64,000 nt of DNA from Mycolicibacterium hodleri (GCF_006439015.1 NZ_RCZG01000003.1:187278-251277); one strand, 5' to 3'; positions 26,658 through 36,176 are shown, counted from the stretch's first letter. Numbers and translations: made by a program. The notes: generated by a model from the sequence alone, not told the origin.

Positions 26658-27941
26658 TTAGCGTGGCCGCCCGATCACACCCTCGCGAGCAGCGCCCTCA
26701 CCGACCGAGACCCCGTTGACGACCACATGCCGCACCACCTCGGGTCCACCGCAGAAGATCAGGTTGGCCAACAGCGTGTCGATGTCGACCTCGTCGCTGC
26801 CCTCGAGGAGTGGTGGCCGGGTGACGATGAAGTCGGCTGCTTTCGCGATCTCGAGCGACCCGACGTCGGATTCCAATCCGAGCACCACCGCGCCGTCGAG
26901 CGTCGCCATTCGCATCAGATCGTGTACCGAGAACTCAGGCGAAACCTTTAGGGCATCTTCCATCAGCTTGAACATCGACATGCCCTTGCCCCCACCGAGA
27001 TCGGTGCCCAACCCGGTCTTGATCCCGGAGGAGCGCAGAGCCATCACGTTGGCCTGCTGGCCGCCGGCAAGAAGGTTCGCCCGCGGGCAGTGCGCAACCG
27101 AGATCTGCCGCGCTGCCAGCAGTTCGAGATCACCGGGCTGGAGATAGATGGCGTGCGCCATGATCGTACGGTCGCCCAGGACGCCGTGGCCGTCGAACAC
27201 CTCCGAATCGCTCCCGCTGCCGGGGAAGAGGTCGAGAATCATGCGTTGGCCGTTGTAATCCTCGGCGAGATGGCTCTGCACCCGCGCCCCCGCGAGGCGA
27301 GCCGCGTCAGCCATGCCGGCCAGCAGGTCAGGCGAAGAGCAATAGGGCGGTCGCACGGTGAAGCAGTAGCCGAGCCGGCCTCCCTCTGCGCCATCCCACC
27401 GTTCATGCAGCGCAACCGAATCTGCGACGGACTCAGCCGCTGGCCGACACAGCGGGGCAGGCAAGTCACGATCGCCCGCGTTGAGACCCATGATCACCCG
27501 TAGACCGGAACTGCGGGCCTCCTCGAAGGCAATGTCGAGGGCTTCGGCGAAGTAGGGGCCGTGGACACAGACCGTCGTCGTCCCGTTACGTCTCAACGCA
27601 TCGAAGAAACGACGCGCGGTGGACCAGGCGTACTCCGGTTCGTTGAACCGGGATTCCAGCTCGTAAATCGTCTTCAGCCACACCATCGCGTCGGCGATGA
27701 GGCGATACCAGTCGAAGTGGCAGAGGTGCTGGTGGCAGTCGACCAGCCCGGGAACGATCAGCTGTTCGCCGAAGTCGACGACGGTGCGTCCCCGGCAGCG
27801 CGACAACAACTCACCTGCGGGGCCGATATCGTCGATGTGTCCACGTCGGTCGACGGCGAGGGCCCCTCGACTCAACTCCAGCCAGCCGCCGCCGGCCTGC
27901 GGCGTGTAGATGCGCCCGAGGTAGACAGCGCCCTGATTCAT
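26658..27941 (-). CDS. Amidohydrolase (deaminase type, TrzN/AtzB/guanine deaminase superfamily)
   Basis: The 427-residue protein starts at ATG 27939-27941; the frame continues upstream but only as shadow of the GNAT gene. Metal-binding motifs are VPGLVDCHQHLCHFDW (H-x-H), QSHLAEDYNGQ, IMAHAIYLQPGDLELLA and TGLGTDLGGGKGMSMF (the Asp). The pattern H-x-H / H / H / D suits mononuclear zinc or iron deaminases acting on purines, triazines or pterins. The ATG overlaps the GNAT stop by one base (TGATG). The exact substrate is open; guanine-like compounds are the best guess. Confidence 0.83.
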   Translation of the reverse strand: MNQGAVYLGRIYTPQAGGGWLELSRGALAVDRRGHIDDIGPAGELLSRCRGRTVVDFGEQLIVPGLVDCHQHLCHFDWYRLIADAMVWLKTIYELESRFNEPEYAWSTARRFFDALRRNGTTTVCVHGPYFAEALDIAFEEARSSGLRVIMGLNAGDRDLPAPLCRPAAESVADSVALHERWDGAEGGRLGYCFTVRPPYCSSPDLLAGMADAARLAGARVQSHLAEDYNGQRMILDLFPGSGSDSEVFDGHGVLGDRTIMAHAIYLQPGDLELLAARQISVAHCPRANLLAGGQQANVMALRSSGIKTGLGTDLGGGKGMSMFKLMEDALKVSPEFSVHDLMRMATLDGAVVLGLESDVGSLEIAKAADFIVTRPPLLEGSDEVDIDTLLANLIFCGGPEVVRHVVVNGVSVGEGAAREGVIGRPR

Positions 27942-28579
27942 CACGCTAGCCGGTGGTAGCGGTAGATCATCCCCAGGCCGTAATGCGCGCTCTCCACGTC
28001 GGATTTCATGCAAGACGCGATGAGTCCGAGCGGCTCCAACCCGAGGTTCCGATACATCCTGACCACGGGATCGTGCACACGGTCGTCGAGCACAGCGTCG
28101 AGGTAGTCCTGGGCCGTCCGGCCCGGATCTTCGGCCAGGAACCTGGCCATCCCCGGCAAACGGGTGTCCGCCAAGGCGAAATCGGCACCCTTGGCCCTGC
28201 CGAGTTCGAGCCGTGCCTGATTCAGCAGTGTGCCCACGCGGTGGCCGCGCACCTCGGGGCGGACACCGGTCGAAATGAAGTGGACGCAGTTGCCTGCCGG
28301 TTGGTGAGTCCGCCGAATCGAGCCGTCGGCGCAGAGGTCCGACCACGAAATAAGCCCGTCCGAAGGTTGATAGTTCACCAGCTGACAGGTCGTCATGCCA
28401 ACGAGGTCGGAGCCCTTCCAAGCGCCGAAACAACCCTCCGGAAAGACCTCTAGCCTCTCCCGCAACTGGTCTTCCGTCGCCCGGACATCAGCCGGCCACG
28501 CCGCCTCCTCGCACTCCATCATTGCGGGCAAGTCGTTGAAAGCAAGTCCACGAATGGTGATCTGATCGGTGTTCTGCAT
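27941..28579 (-). CDS. GNAT-family acetyltransferase
   Basis: The 212-residue protein has motif A STGVRPEVRGHRVGTLLNQA and an acidic/aromatic C-terminus (VRMYRNLGLEPLGLIAS). It is upstream of and coupled to the amidohydrolase. The combination suggests conversion and acetylation of the same nitrogenous compound, or use of the acetyltransferase for detoxification. Start ATG 28577-28579; a small CCCGC...GCGGG hairpin lies 25 bases upstream. Confidence 0.8.
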   Translation of the reverse strand: MQNTDQITIRGLAFNDLPAMMECEEAAWPADVRATEDQLRERLEVFPEGCFGAWKGSDLVGMTTCQLVNYQPSDGLISWSDLCADGSIRRTHQPAGNCVHFISTGVRPEVRGHRVGTLLNQARLELGRAKGADFALADTRLPGMARFLAEDPGRTAQDYLDAVLDDRVHDPVVRMYRNLGLEPLGLIASCMKSDVESAHYGLGMIYRYHRLA

Positions 28580-29061
28580 GGTCGGCGACCCCTTCCGTTC
28601 GAGCCCGCCAGAGCGGGACTACCCGCATCGGCGTCTCCAGGGCCGAAGCCGCCGGTTCGCGCCGCGCGTGGCGGGGCCCGATTGCCCGCCGTTGCCGCCC
28701 GTGCCCAGTAGGGAGACACGGCCATGGAATCTTCCTCAGTTTGACGCGATCGCGTGATCGTTTTGGCGAATTCTCGTCCAGCGCGTTGTCCGTAGGCCTG
28801 CGACGATGACGTGGGCGTAGCGCAGTGGCCAACCTGGATAAATCTCGATCTGCATGCGGGTGGCTTGGGTGAGGGACCGAAGGCTAGGACGAATAGGGCC
28901 CGTCCAGCACGGGTTTCGATTCCCCAGCGTGAAGCGGATCCGTCCATTGGTACCGTGGCCGGAGAGCGTGCCGGGCGCCCGCCCTTGCCCCCAATGACGC
29001 TCGCGTCGCTGCAGATAACCAGATGCCGTGCCCGGATTGTGCACTTTGTGCCGGGCGGTAA
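28580..29061. other. Leader and gene-free region upstream of the GNAT/amidohydrolase pair
   Basis: No convincing gene. On the minus strand the leader has a hairpin CCCGC-TCTG-GCGGG (complement of 28604-28617) just before the GNAT start, and a further GC-rich stretch containing GGGCGGCAACGGCGGGCAA. I could not fit a known riboswitch. An open minus frame (28736-29044) has no recognisable similarity. Confidence 0.35.
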
Positions 29062-29322
29062 TCAGCCAAGGCGCAGCCTGTCAGTCCCGTGCCGATTGCT
29101 GCTCGGAAGGCATGGGCGCTGGGCCCGTGACATCTGGGACTGCTTTAGCCGTAGCGGTTCTGAGTGAGCGGTCGTAGGTGTACTAGTCTCACCGGTCTGC
29201 ATGGACGATGCCTGCGCCGACCGCTGCACCGCGCTCTGGGCTGCGGAGGTGTTGGCGCCGAGTGCACCCAAGGCGACGAACGCTCCTGCGCTCATCACGG
29301 CCATGCCGGGTTTCGTTGCCAT
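29062..29322 (-). pseudogene. Possible secreted-protein fragment (signal peptide only)
   Basis: The frame begins MATKPGMAVMSAGAFVALGA followed by LGANTSAAQSAVQ, which has the shape of a mycobacterial signal peptide with an Ala-rich mature start. Beyond about residue 55 it becomes Arg/Pro-rich shadow sequence. I infer that only the first exported part survives. Evidence is limited to the signal-like N-terminus. Confidence 0.3.
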
Positions 29323-29416
29323 GGAGAGGTCGTGGGTGGCGGTGCCGGCAAGGCCTGCGAGGCGCTAGGCGCACTATGACGGCTCGAGGGCGACGGGGCG
29401 TCCGGTGACACGCTGC

Positions 29417-29515
29417 TCAACCGCGGGCCCGCTGGATGAGCGCGGCGACAGCGTCCGGCCGTGCCACCTAGACGGCGTGACTGGCGGCCACCTCGACCGT
29501 GGTCACCTTCGCCGA
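29417..29515 (-). pseudogene. Alpha/beta hydrolase C-terminal remnant with a nonsense codon
   Basis: One minus frame reads AKVTTVEVAASHAV, stop (TAG), VARPDAVAALIQRARG, stop. This is the ending common in small alpha/beta hydrolases, where the catalytic His sits in the S-H segment and a Tyr normally follows; here Tyr TAC/TAT appears to have become TAG. Nothing upstream in frame resembles the rest of the enzyme, so it is a short relic. Confidence 0.5.
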
Positions 29516-29649
29516 CGACCACAGTGAACAACGAATCTTGTTGACTGACTTCGGTATCGACCGCAATCTCGACGAGATCAGTTGTCTCACTGTGGCTTCT
29601 CAAGCTTTATGTCCAGTCGCAATCCTCTGAACTGCGACGATGAAGATGT

Positions 29650-29870
29650 TTTCACGCGATGTCGACACCGAGAATTCTCACTTTCATGTCCACTCGCCCA
29701 GGGACGCGAATTGACATCGCGCCGCGCTCAATCGCCCTAACGGTCCCTTACACGGGATATCGTCGCGTGACGATAACTGGTATCTACACGCCCGGCTTGA
29801 CAGACTGAACCTGTTCCACAGCACCGGATTTCGTGCTTTCTTGATGATTAATTGCCATTATTCACGACAA
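29650..29870. repeat. Long dispersed repeat, copy A (about 220 bp)
   Basis: This segment matches 37993-38214 over its whole length by eye, roughly three bases in four. Shared blocks include TCACGCGATGTC, GAATTCTCACTTTC, AGGGACGCGAATTG, CGGGATATCGTC, GAACCTGTT, TTTCGTGCTTTC and TTCACGAC. It contains no open frame that I recognise and includes a half copy of the palindromic repeat. Confidence 0.7.
29672..29693. repeat. Half unit of the palindromic repeat
   Basis: A 22-bp arm, GAATTCTCACTTTCATG followed by TCCAC, identical to the left arm of the complete 54-bp units. It lies inside long repeat copy A. Confidence 0.6.
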
Positions 29871-29981
29871 AGCTTGCGCATTGCACTGCCCACCAATTGT
29901 TTTCGGAACGGTGGACCGACGGGACCCCGTCCCCGTCCCAGCCTTACGCTTTCATCCGACGACGGTGCGCCGAGCTGGGCA

Positions 29982-30332
29982 TTACAGATCGAGGACGAAG
30001 CGCAACGCTTGGTCAATGGCTTGCATCTGTTCTGGACTAATCATTGCCTGGCGAGATGACAACCGTTCGACGGAGACCACTCGCAGCTGGTCGCAGCGAG
30101 CGTAGGAAGTGTGGCCCAGGCCGCTGCTCGCTGGCTCAAGTTCGACGTGGCTTCGCAGGCCGTAACCAGCGGTCGTAATCGGAACGACGACCACTAGACC
30201 GCCCGGTCCGTTGTTGAGAATGTCGACCGACACCACCACCGCCGGGCGGCGAAAGGCTGGCTCGTGTCCGACCGGTTGGCCGAGATCGACGTGGAAGACC
30301 TCCCCCCGCCAGATCAAGCCAGTGCGTCCCAT
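29982..30332 (-). CDS. MazF/PemK-family endoribonuclease toxin
   Basis: The 116-residue product has the family fold signature: WRGEVFHVDLGQPVGHEPAF, RPAVVVSVDILNN, VVVVPITTA and ARCDQLRVVS. MazF toxins cut mRNA or tRNA at short sequences. The ATG start overlaps the antitoxin by 19 bases; a TTG at 30315-30317 overlapping the antitoxin stop (TTGA), giving MIWRGEVF, is equally credible and closer to typical MazF N-termini. Neutralised by the upstream antitoxin. Confidence 0.85.
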   Translation of the reverse strand: MGRTGLIWRGEVFHVDLGQPVGHEPAFRRPAVVVSVDILNNGPGGLVVVVPITTAGYGLRSHVELEPASSGLGHTSYARCDQLRVVSVERLSSRQAMISPEQMQAIDQALRFVLDL

Positions 30333-30547
30333 TCATGACGCTCGGCCAGGTATTGCTCCCACAGTTCGGGGTCGTTGCGCAAGCGCTGGTAGTCCCCATT
30401 GAGCCCCCGCAGGAACTCCTGCCTCTCCAAGGCGTCGATGGCTGCGTGGACGACGTCGACGACGGCGGTTTGACGAGCCTTGGCTAGCGATTGCAGCCGC
30501 TCAGAGTCGAGACGGCGGACTCGCACCGTTGTGGTTTCTGCTGCCAT
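30314..30547 (-). CDS. MazE-like antitoxin
   Basis: The 77-residue protein starts MAAETTTVRVRRLDSERLQS, a ribbon-helix-helix-type N-terminus for DNA binding and autoregulation. The acidic C-terminal tail, ending ELWEQYLAERHEWDALA, would wrap the toxin. It lies immediately upstream of and overlapping the mazF-like gene, as expected for a type II toxin-antitoxin pair. Confidence 0.82.
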   Translation of the reverse strand: MAAETTTVRVRRLDSERLQSLAKARQTAVVDVVHAAIDALERQEFLRGLNGDYQRLRNDPELWEQYLAERHEWDALA

Positions 30548-30815
30548 GAAACTAGTGTAGACGAATTGTAGACACAGGGCGTGCCGGATCGTCCCATGGG
30601 TTCAGCAAACGAACGCCGGGCAACTTTCGAGCGCTACCCGACCGTCGCCCTCCTGCCTTGGGCGGGACAACTCCCATGTTCTAGAGGTGAATCAATCACC
30701 TACTGCCCCGTCTCACTTAGATGGCAGTTGCCGCAACGCAATTGGCGGCACTGACGCCTTGCGGCGCCGACAAGCGTTCTGCGATGAACGAGCTACCGTG
30801 GCACCTGCCCGTGGT

Positions 30816-31178
30816 TCAGCGGGTGGCCGTCCAGATCAGGCGAATGAAGACACCCTGCAGCGGCAACCGCGCCCACAGCGCCCATCGTGGTATCCGGGGA
30901 TAGCGTTCGGCGTGTTGCAGCATATGTACGTGGGAGGGAAACACGCCGACCATCGTCGCGATTCCCAACCAGCGCGCCGCTTGACGCGTCCGCGGGTGCA
31001 GTGCGCCGAGCGCGGTGGCGGCCTCCGCAGCGCCTGAAAGATAGATGACCAGCCGTGCGGCGGGCACCCAGTCTGGGGTGATGTCGTCATAGATCTGCGG
31101 CCGCAGGAGGTGCAGGGCTGCGGTGATCAGCAGACCCACCCGGGTGAACACGGTGCCGATGCGTTCCTCGAGGCTCAT
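30816..31178 (-). CDS. DoxX-like membrane protein
   Basis: The 120-residue protein from ATG 31176-31178 has four predicted hydrophobic helices (VGLLITAALHLL, RLVIYLSGAAEAATALGAL, LGIATMVGVFPSHVHML and LQGVFIRLIWT). SGAAEAATALGAL followed by R-x-x-R-x-x-A-x-W is typical of small DoxX family members. The start overlaps the stop of the SRPBCC gene (ATGA). Function is not established; relatives are linked to redox stress at the membrane. Confidence 0.75.
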   Translation of the reverse strand: MSLEERIGTVFTRVGLLITAALHLLRPQIYDDITPDWVPAARLVIYLSGAAEAATALGALHPRTRQAARWLGIATMVGVFPSHVHMLQHAERYPRIPRWALWARLPLQGVFIRLIWTATR

Positions 31179-31606
31179 TCGAGTCCTGTGAGTAGGGAGC
31201 GTAGTTGTCCGCCAATGAGGCGTCGTCCGGTGAATCGCAGCAGTAGGCCGCCGACGACGCGCCCGCGCAGGTTCTTGGGGTCGCGGATCACGGTGACGTC
31301 GACCCGGGTGCCGCGCACCTGGGGGGTCAGCACCCATTCGTGGCCGCTCTTGTTGCTCCAGGTGTTGGAGTCCACGGTGCGCAGGTGGATGCGGTGGGGA
31401 TCCGACCAGTCGTAGTGCAGTCGTTCCCACACCCCGCTAGATCCCTCGGTGACGTCGGCGGTGGTCGCGGTCTTGGCGTGCACCTCGAGGTATTTGTCCG
31501 CCGAGTTGGGGAAGAGCTTGGAGCGCTGCGGCCCGAAGTCGGTTAGGGCGTCGAGCACGCTTTGTGGTGTGGCGGTCGTGGTCTCGGAGAAGGTGAAGGT
31601 CGGCAT
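31175..31606 (-). CDS. SRPBCC-family (polyketide cyclase/START-like) protein
   Basis: The 143-residue protein starts MPTFTFSETTTATPQSVLDA, the usual beginning of a lipid-binding SRPBCC fold. It has HEWVLTPQVRGTRVDVTVIR near the C-terminal strands and ends in the long helix with RLIGGQLRSLLTG. A broken second copy of its gene lies at 34665-34775. It is coupled to a DoxX-like gene. Probably binds a hydrophobic ligand; an enzymatic role cannot be claimed. Confidence 0.75.
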   Translation of the reverse strand: MPTFTFSETTTATPQSVLDALTDFGPQRSKLFPNSADKYLEVHAKTATTADVTEGSSGVWERLHYDWSDPHRIHLRTVDSNTWSNKSGHEWVLTPQVRGTRVDVTVIRDPKNLRGRVVGGLLLRFTGRRLIGGQLRSLLTGLE

Positions 31607-31719
31607 GGGTTCGACCTTGCCAGCGCCGCGCCGCGACTGGGAACCCCCCTTGAGAGGGGCCCCACAAGGGGCAGGCTCGATGAGCTCCGGCGTCAGCTCT
31701 CCCGGTGGTCGCTGGCGAT

Positions 31720-31756
31720 GTACTAGTCCCAGATTGTAGTCTTTCGCAACTAGTAC
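31720..31756. promoter_or_regulatory. Inverted-repeat promoter/operator before the enoyl-CoA hydratase gene
   Basis: GTACTAGT and ACTAGTAC flank a 21-base centre that contains TTGTAGTCTTTCGCA. The same 37-base arrangement recurs at 35256-35292 next to an HxlR-type regulator gene. TTGTAG followed 17 bases later by AGAATC could be a promoter. The hydratase gene starts 16 bases beyond. Confidence 0.6.
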
Positions 31757-31771
31757 AGAATCGATACCGTC

Positions 31772-32631
31772 ATGGGCATGACCCTCACAAGCCCCCCACT
31801 ACCCGACGCCGAGCAGCTGCAGCTCACCCACCAAGGCGATCTGGCCACCATCGTGCTCAACCGACCCGCCGTGCGGAACTGCCTCTCGATGCAGCTCTCC
31901 GACGAACTCGTCAGCGCGCTGCGATGGGTGCAGCACTCCGAGGAAGTGAAACTGGTGGTCATCGGGGGCGCCGGTGGAACGTTCTGCGCCGGCGACGACA
32001 TCACCGAGATGACTCGCTGGGGCAACGCCAACCAGGTGATGCGCCGCGTGCAGATCTACCAGGAAATGGCCAACCTGATCGAAGAGCTCGACAAGGTCAC
32101 CATCGCCCGGGTCGACGGCTACGCCGTCGGCGGCGGCCTGGAGATCACCATGGCCTGTGACTTCGTCGTCGCCAGCCGCGACGCCCGCTGGGGCATGCCC
32201 GAGGTCGACGTGGGCATCACCCCCGGCTGGGGCGGCACGACCCGGATGACACGGCTGATCGGTCGGCGCCGCACCAAGGAGATCAACCTGCTCGGCGCGC
32301 TGCACACCGCCCAGCGCGCGGTGGACCTTGACCTATGGAACGTCGTCGTCGACCCCGAAGACCTCGACGCCGAAGTGCAGCGACTACTCACCGTGCTGCG
32401 CTCCAAGAACCACCAAGCAGTCCGACAACTCAAGTTCATCATCGACAAAGGCGCCAACGCCGACCTGCACACCGCGCAAGGCTTCGAGAAGCTCTCCGCC
32501 GGGCTGACCGGCGCCGTCAACGGCTGGTGGCAGGTACCCGACGCCGACCAGCAAACCGGCATCAACGGCTTCGCCACCAAGGACGAACTCTGGCAGCACC
32601 GCCGCGGACTAGCCATCGACTTCTGGACCCA

Positions 32632-32635
<4 letters not shown>
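31772..32635 (+). CDS. Enoyl-CoA hydratase/isomerase family protein
   Basis: A 287-residue crotonase-fold protein. Oxyanion-hole segments are GGAGGTFCAGDDITEM and VDGYAVGGGLEITMACDF. The active-site region has WGMPEVDVGITPGWGGTTRM: the first catalytic Glu position of typical hydratases falls in the GGGLEI segment and an acidic residue is kept at PEVDVG. ATG 31772 or 31778 may start it. Its 5' end is duplicated at 35323, next to the HxlR gene. The stop overlaps the start of a hydrolase pseudogene. Confidence 0.85.
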
Positions 32636-33522
<887 letters not shown>

Positions 33523-33531
33523 AGTGGCGAC

Positions 33532-34386
33532 TCACGGCCGCGCACGTTCGACGAGTCGCAGCGCTCGCTGACCGCTGGCCGCCACGTGGTCGGCCCACCG
33601 CGTCTGCGCCCGTTCTCCGGTCGGCTCCCACATCACGAACTGAAGATCGCCGTCACCGAGCATGAGTGTGGTGGTCGTGAGGGTCAACTCCCCAACCGTG
33701 GGGTGGTGCACCACGTGCCGGGGAGTGCACGAACATCGCACGTCATAGCGCGACCACATCGCCGCGAACTCCGACGACGAGGAGAGCAACTCCTCGACGA
33801 TTGCCTCCTCGTCGCCGCCCCGCAGCTGTTCGCGCAGATGGGCCACGGCGTCGGCGGCGACCAGGGCCCACGACCCTCGCCACAGCGCCCGCGCGGCGGG
33901 ATCCCGAAACATCAGATCCACCAGGTTGGGTCGAGCCGTGGCCGTGAGCCCAGCGAAACCGTCCAGGAGCAGATCGAAGGCCCGATTGCGGATCACGATG
34001 TCGCGCCGACGGTCGATCACTAACGCGATGCCCGGCATCGCGCGGTTCACCAAAGTCTCGACTTCTTGCGAAACCTCGGCCCGGCCCGGGCGGGCTCTGC
34101 GTTCGACGGTTCTGCCCGCCAGCGCGAACAGGTGCGCCCGCGCGTCGTCGTCGAGGCCCAACGCCACACTCAGCGCATCGAGGACCTCTTCGGAGGGCTC
34201 CTTGTGCGCGCCCTGCTCGAGGCGCTTGAGGTATTGCATGGAGAGGTTCGCCACCGCGGCGAGCTCCTCGCGCCGCAGCCCTGGCGTGCGACGCCGCCCG
34301 CCGGAGGCGAACCCGACCGCGGCGGGATCGCGGGCTTCCCGGTGTGCACGCAAGAAACGTCCCAGCTCCTGCGCGTCAGCGGTCAT
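33532..34386 (-). CDS. XRE-family regulator with MmyB-like ligand-binding domain
   Basis: The 284-residue protein has an N-terminal HTH (about 10-75) with the family hallmark RRTPGLRREELAAVANLSMQ followed by Y-L-K-R-L-E-Q-G. The C-terminal PAS-like ligand domain (about 105-275) has ALVIDRRRDIVIRNRAFDLL and RHVVHHPTVGELTLTT. Such proteins often control a neighbouring dehydrogenase or hydrolase. It converges on the hydrolase pseudogene, and no adjacent intact target is obvious. Confidence 0.87.
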   Translation of the reverse strand: MTADAQELGRFLRAHREARDPAAVGFASGGRRRTPGLRREELAAVANLSMQYLKRLEQGAHKEPSEEVLDALSVALGLDDDARAHLFALAGRTVERRARPGRAEVSQEVETLVNRAMPGIALVIDRRRDIVIRNRAFDLLLDGFAGLTATARPNLVDLMFRDPAARALWRGSWALVAADAVAHLREQLRGGDEEAIVEELLSSSSEFAAMWSRYDVRCSCTPRHVVHHPTVGELTLTTTTLMLGDGDLQFVMWEPTGERAQTRWADHVAASGQRALRLVERARP

Positions 34387-34664
34387 TCACCCATTTTCTC
34401 ACCTCGGATCGATGCGAGCCTGTCCCTACCGAGGACCGCCTCAACTCATGAAAGTGACGGCGCGTTCGATGTATTGCTCGACGGTCAACCGTCCAGCGGC
34501 GAATCGATCAGATCGTTGTCTCTCGATTTCGAGCTCACCGGGTAGGTGTGGTTGCTGTGCACCGTGCACCCCTGACGACGCGCGCGCAGCGGCGGCGCCG
34601 TCGTGCTCGTAGCTGATCCTCGAGCGGGCCCATCGGGGCGGCGTGCACTAATCGAAGGTGGTGC

Positions 34665-34775
34665 GGCTCATTCGAGTCCGGTGAGCAGGGAGCGTAGTTG
34701 TCCGCCGATGAGGCGTCGCCGCGCCCGAAGTCGGTCAGGGTGTCCCTAAAAGGGGGTAGGCTCGAAGAGCTAGTT
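34665..34775 (-). pseudogene. Degenerate second copy of the SRPBCC gene
   Basis: GGCTCATTCGAGTCC and GGAGCGTAGTTGTCCGCC repeat the 3' end of the intact gene at 31174-31230. GCGCCCGAAGTCGGT then repeats its 5' region near 31530, so about 300 bases between them are deleted. The segment ends with GGGTAGGCTCGA-AGAGCT, matching the sequence upstream of the intact copy. Confidence 0.7.
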
Positions 34776-34777
34776 CG

Positions 34778-35188
34778 TTAGGTGCGTTCGGGGCGAGTGT
34801 CGTTGGGACGCAATTGATCTCCACAACTGGCGCACACCAGCTGCGCACCGATGGCCGTCCCGCAGGTGAGGTGACGCAGGCGGAGCGGCGGAGCGGCCGT
34901 TTGAAGGTGGCGGTCACCCCACTGCAGAAGCGCCACCACGGCGGGCCACAGGTCCAGACCCTTCGGCGTGAGGCGGTACTCGTACCAGACCGGGTCCTGG
35001 CGGTACGCGATCCGCTCGAATAGACCCCCGGCCGTCAGGCGCTTGAGCCGGGCAGACAAAACCGTGCGCGACACGCCCAAGTTGCGCTGCATCTCCCCGA
35101 ACCGCCGCACCCCGAAGAAGGCCTCGCGCAGGATCAGCAATGTCCAGCGATCGCCGATGATCGCCAGGGTCGCCACCACGGAGTCCAC
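34778..35188 (-). CDS. HxlR-family winged-helix regulator
   Basis: The core is VATLAIIGDRWTLLILREAF, FGVRRFGEMQRNLGVSRTVL and SARLKRLTAGGLFERIAYRQ, the classical HxlR/MarR-like winged helix (about residues 1-95). A C-terminal Cys-containing tail follows (VCASCGDQL). GTG 35186-35188 is chosen. The open frame extends to 35296, but that part overlaps the inverted-repeat promoter and has no family similarity; a non-standard start nearer the GGAGAG at about 35235 cannot be excluded. The same inverted repeat lies before the intact enoyl-CoA hydratase gene, which it probably controls. Confidence 0.78.
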   Translation of the reverse strand: MDSVVATLAIIGDRWTLLILREAFFGVRRFGEMQRNLGVSRTVLSARLKRLTAGGLFERIAYRQDPVWYEYRLTPKGLDLWPAVVALLQWGDRHLQTAAPPLRLRHLTCGTAIGAQLVCASCGDQLRPNDTRPERT

Positions 35189-35255
35189 CGATGGCGGCGG
35201 TGGGGAAACCGCGGAGGAAGGCGTGATGATGGCTCTCCTGGTGGTTGTTGGCGAT

Positions 35256-35292
35256 GTACTGGTCTGAGATTGTAGTCTTTCGCAACTAGTAC
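35256..35292. promoter_or_regulatory. Inverted-repeat promoter/operator, second copy
   Basis: GTACTGGT ... ACTAGTAC with the same 37-base spacing and the same TTGTAGTCTTTCGCA centre as 31720-31756. It sits between the HxlR gene and a broken enoyl-CoA hydratase copy, the likely ancestral divergent promoter. Confidence 0.6.
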
Positions 35293-35322
35293 ACAATCGA
35301 TACTCATAAGGGGAGGACTCTC

Positions 35323-35419
35323 ATGAGCCCCCCACTGCCCGTCGCCGAGCAGCTGCAGATCAACCACCAGGGCGATCTGGCCACCATGGTGCTCAACTGA
35401 CCCACCGTGCGGAACTGCT
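35323..35419 (+). pseudogene. Enoyl-CoA hydratase 5' remnant
   Basis: The frame reads MSPPLPVAEQLQINHQGDLA, then TMVLN and a TGA. It matches residues 5-33 of the intact protein at 31772 (SPPLPDAEQLQLTHQGDLAT); the Arg codon after LN has become a stop. After CGTGCGGAACTG the similarity ends. Confidence 0.8.
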
Positions 35420-35618
35420 GCCTTTCCCTTCGGCCTCCGCCGCATTTGCCCGACGCTTTTGGCACCGGAGTTCGTCGGTCACCGCCGACGTGTCGTGACA
35501 CCTTGGGCGTGGCCGAATGCCACAACTCCGAAAAAGCGCCTGCTCTTCCGCCGACTGTGTGGGTATCGACGTCAGCGCTAGGCGACGAACCGGTTATCCA
35601 GACGCCCTTGGACGCCGC

Positions 35619-35672
35619 AATTCTCACTTTCATGCCAAATTGGACATCGTGTGGACATTTCACGTGAGAATT
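35619..35672. repeat. 54-bp palindromic repeat, copy 2
   Basis: Outer arms AATTCTCA / TGAGAATT and centre AAATTGGACATCGTGTGGACA. Nearly identical in length and layout to the copies at 37933 and 62749. A half unit follows at 35744. Confidence 0.75.
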
Positions 35673-35743
35673 GGACACAGAAATCCAGTAATGAACCTCT
35701 GAACTGCGGCGACGGCAGCCATCTCATGAGATGTCTACCCCCG

Positions 35744-35765
35744 GAATTCTCACTTTCATGTCCAC
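35744..35765. repeat. Half unit of the palindromic repeat
   Basis: A 22-bp arm (GAATTCTCACTTTCATG then TCCAC), 72 bases after full copy 2. It is preceded by CCTCTGAACTGCG, a block also found before the 29672 half unit. Confidence 0.6.
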
Positions 35766-36176
35766 TGCCTCGGTGAGGTTGATGGACTACCCGCCTGCCG
35801 TGGCACGCCTACCTAGGCCTTCTCAGACCATCGTTTAGTCACGTGACGCAGAGCCAGGCCACCACTTCTCATGTCGAATAAAGGTGAACTGCGGCGGTTC
35901 TCGTCATTTCCCGCCGATGTCGCGCATGCTTCGACTCCACGCTGCGCGACCGGCTGACCGACGAAAGTCCTGCTGAGGTCGGTCGCGTAAGCCGGGCAGT
36001 CGGCCTGACTCCTGGTCGTGCCGATTCAGCCTCAACCACAGACGAATTCGAACCGGTTGTCCGCGAGGGCACCAGCATGCTGAGTGAACTCGACCCTGGG
36101 CCAGATGAACGAAGGCGACGGTTTTCACGAGCACGTTGATGAGCTGTATGCAATCCTGAAGAATCCGTCGATCATT

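Larger units (their letters stand above)
35430..36176. other. Decayed region with palindromic repeats
   Basis: Contains one full and one half palindromic repeat. The plus-frame stretch at about 35941-36139 looks coding (LRDRLTDESPAEVGRVSRAV then EFEPVVREGTSMLSELDPG), but I recognise no family and it lacks a clear start. No intact gene. Confidence 0.4.

Noticed and set aside
28736..29044. Minus-strand open frame of 102 residues as a gene
   Set aside because: No recognisable motif, no ribosome site and Arg-rich composition typical of shadow frames in high-GC DNA.
28800..29060. tRNA-like sequence (GCGCAGTGG) in the gap
   Set aside because: No cloverleaf can be drawn: acceptor and T-arm partners are missing.
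30548..30815. Small genes between the antitoxin and the DoxX-like gene
   Set aside because: Only short, unlike open frames on both strands; nothing supports a gene or RNA there.
34735..35296. HxlR start at 35296 (172 residues)
   Set aside because: That start is a TTG within the inverted-repeat promoter shared with another locus, and the added residues do not resemble HxlR proteins.
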